A stretch of DNA of 35,660 nt from Stenotrophomonas maltophilia (GTDB taxonomy: Bacteria; Pseudomonadota; Gammaproteobacteria; Xanthomonadales; Xanthomonadaceae), in assembly GCF_013464915.1 (NCBI RefSeq), contig NZ_RAVT01000014.1:62839-98498 (forward strand), given 5' to 3'. Shown one piece after another: positions 35,639 through 35,660 of the stretch. The notes beneath the pieces were generated by a model. That model was not told the DNA's origin. It saw only the letters and a program-made list of their open reading frames with translations, and did not search any database. The translations under genes were made by a program, and so were the position numbers. Numbering within the stretch: position 1 is the first letter of the stretch; each line of letters opens with the position of its first letter.

Positions 35639-35660
35639 TGCCGGCCAGCGGCCGGCACTA
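35639..35660 (-). repeat. Truncated GTAG-type (SMAG) REP hairpin
   Basis: TGCCGGCC-AGC-GGCCGGCA followed by CTA at the window edge is, on the minus strand, TAGTGCCGGCCGCTGGCCGGCA. One more base would complete the GTAG head. It lies 17 bp after the thrC stop and may help end the thr transcript. Confidence 0.75.

Overview
The window looks like a chromosomal segment of Stenotrophomonas (S. maltophilia complex, Xanthomonadaceae). The grounds are the very high GC content, the strong G/C bias at third codon positions, the gene content, and intergenic hairpins of the GTAG type (29455-29478 and the truncated one at 35639-35660). There is no RNA operon, CRISPR array or intact mobile element. One short stretch next to tRNA-Arg(CCU) is a decayed prophage or island.

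Layout. 1-1623: hairpin repeats and an ALDH7-type aldehyde dehydrogenase. 1807-3388: tRNA-Arg(CCU) followed by integrase and phage-gene scraps and a poly-proline lipoprotein with its own terminator. 3389-7423: a DapA-superfamily lyase, a GNAT acetyltransferase, an AraC regulator, a tandem universal stress protein and a divergent TetR regulator with a repeated operator. 7424-17654: a long regulatory region (perfect CRP/Clp-type site, structured leader) driving two very large, translationally coupled surface genes. The first is a 2057-residue CshA/GEVED/DUF11-repeat/OmpA protein and the second a 1229-residue outer-membrane barrel. 17720-25520: a signalling block. A PAS histidine kinase and a stand-alone receiver run leftward. 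A GAF hybrid kinase with three receivers, CheR, CheB and a receiver-kinase run rightward with stop/start overlaps at every junction, followed by a short BLUF blue-light sensor. 25524-26778: an ArsR-type regulator with the two-cysteine spacing of persulfide sensors, divergent from two YeeE/YedE-type half-transporters. 26846-30532: a penicillin-V-acylase-like Ntn hydrolase, a secreted two-domain protein, and an AraC regulator followed by an EamA transporter. 30671-35621: the threonine operon with a Thr-rich leader peptide (thrL), thrA, thrB and thrC.

How the parts work together. The thr genes form one attenuated operon converting aspartate and homoserine to threonine. The CheR/CheB/kinase block has no chemoreceptor, coupling protein or CheY-motor genes nearby; the best methylation-substrate candidate in it is the Glu/Gln-rich coiled coil of the hybrid kinase. 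The two giant surface genes look like one envelope structure. The first is a secreted repeat protein whose C-terminus can bind peptidoglycan, and the second is its outer-membrane partner. Six consecutive spacings between DUF11-like repeats are exactly 366 bp although the repeats have diverged. This pair is the strongest candidate for a poorly described system.
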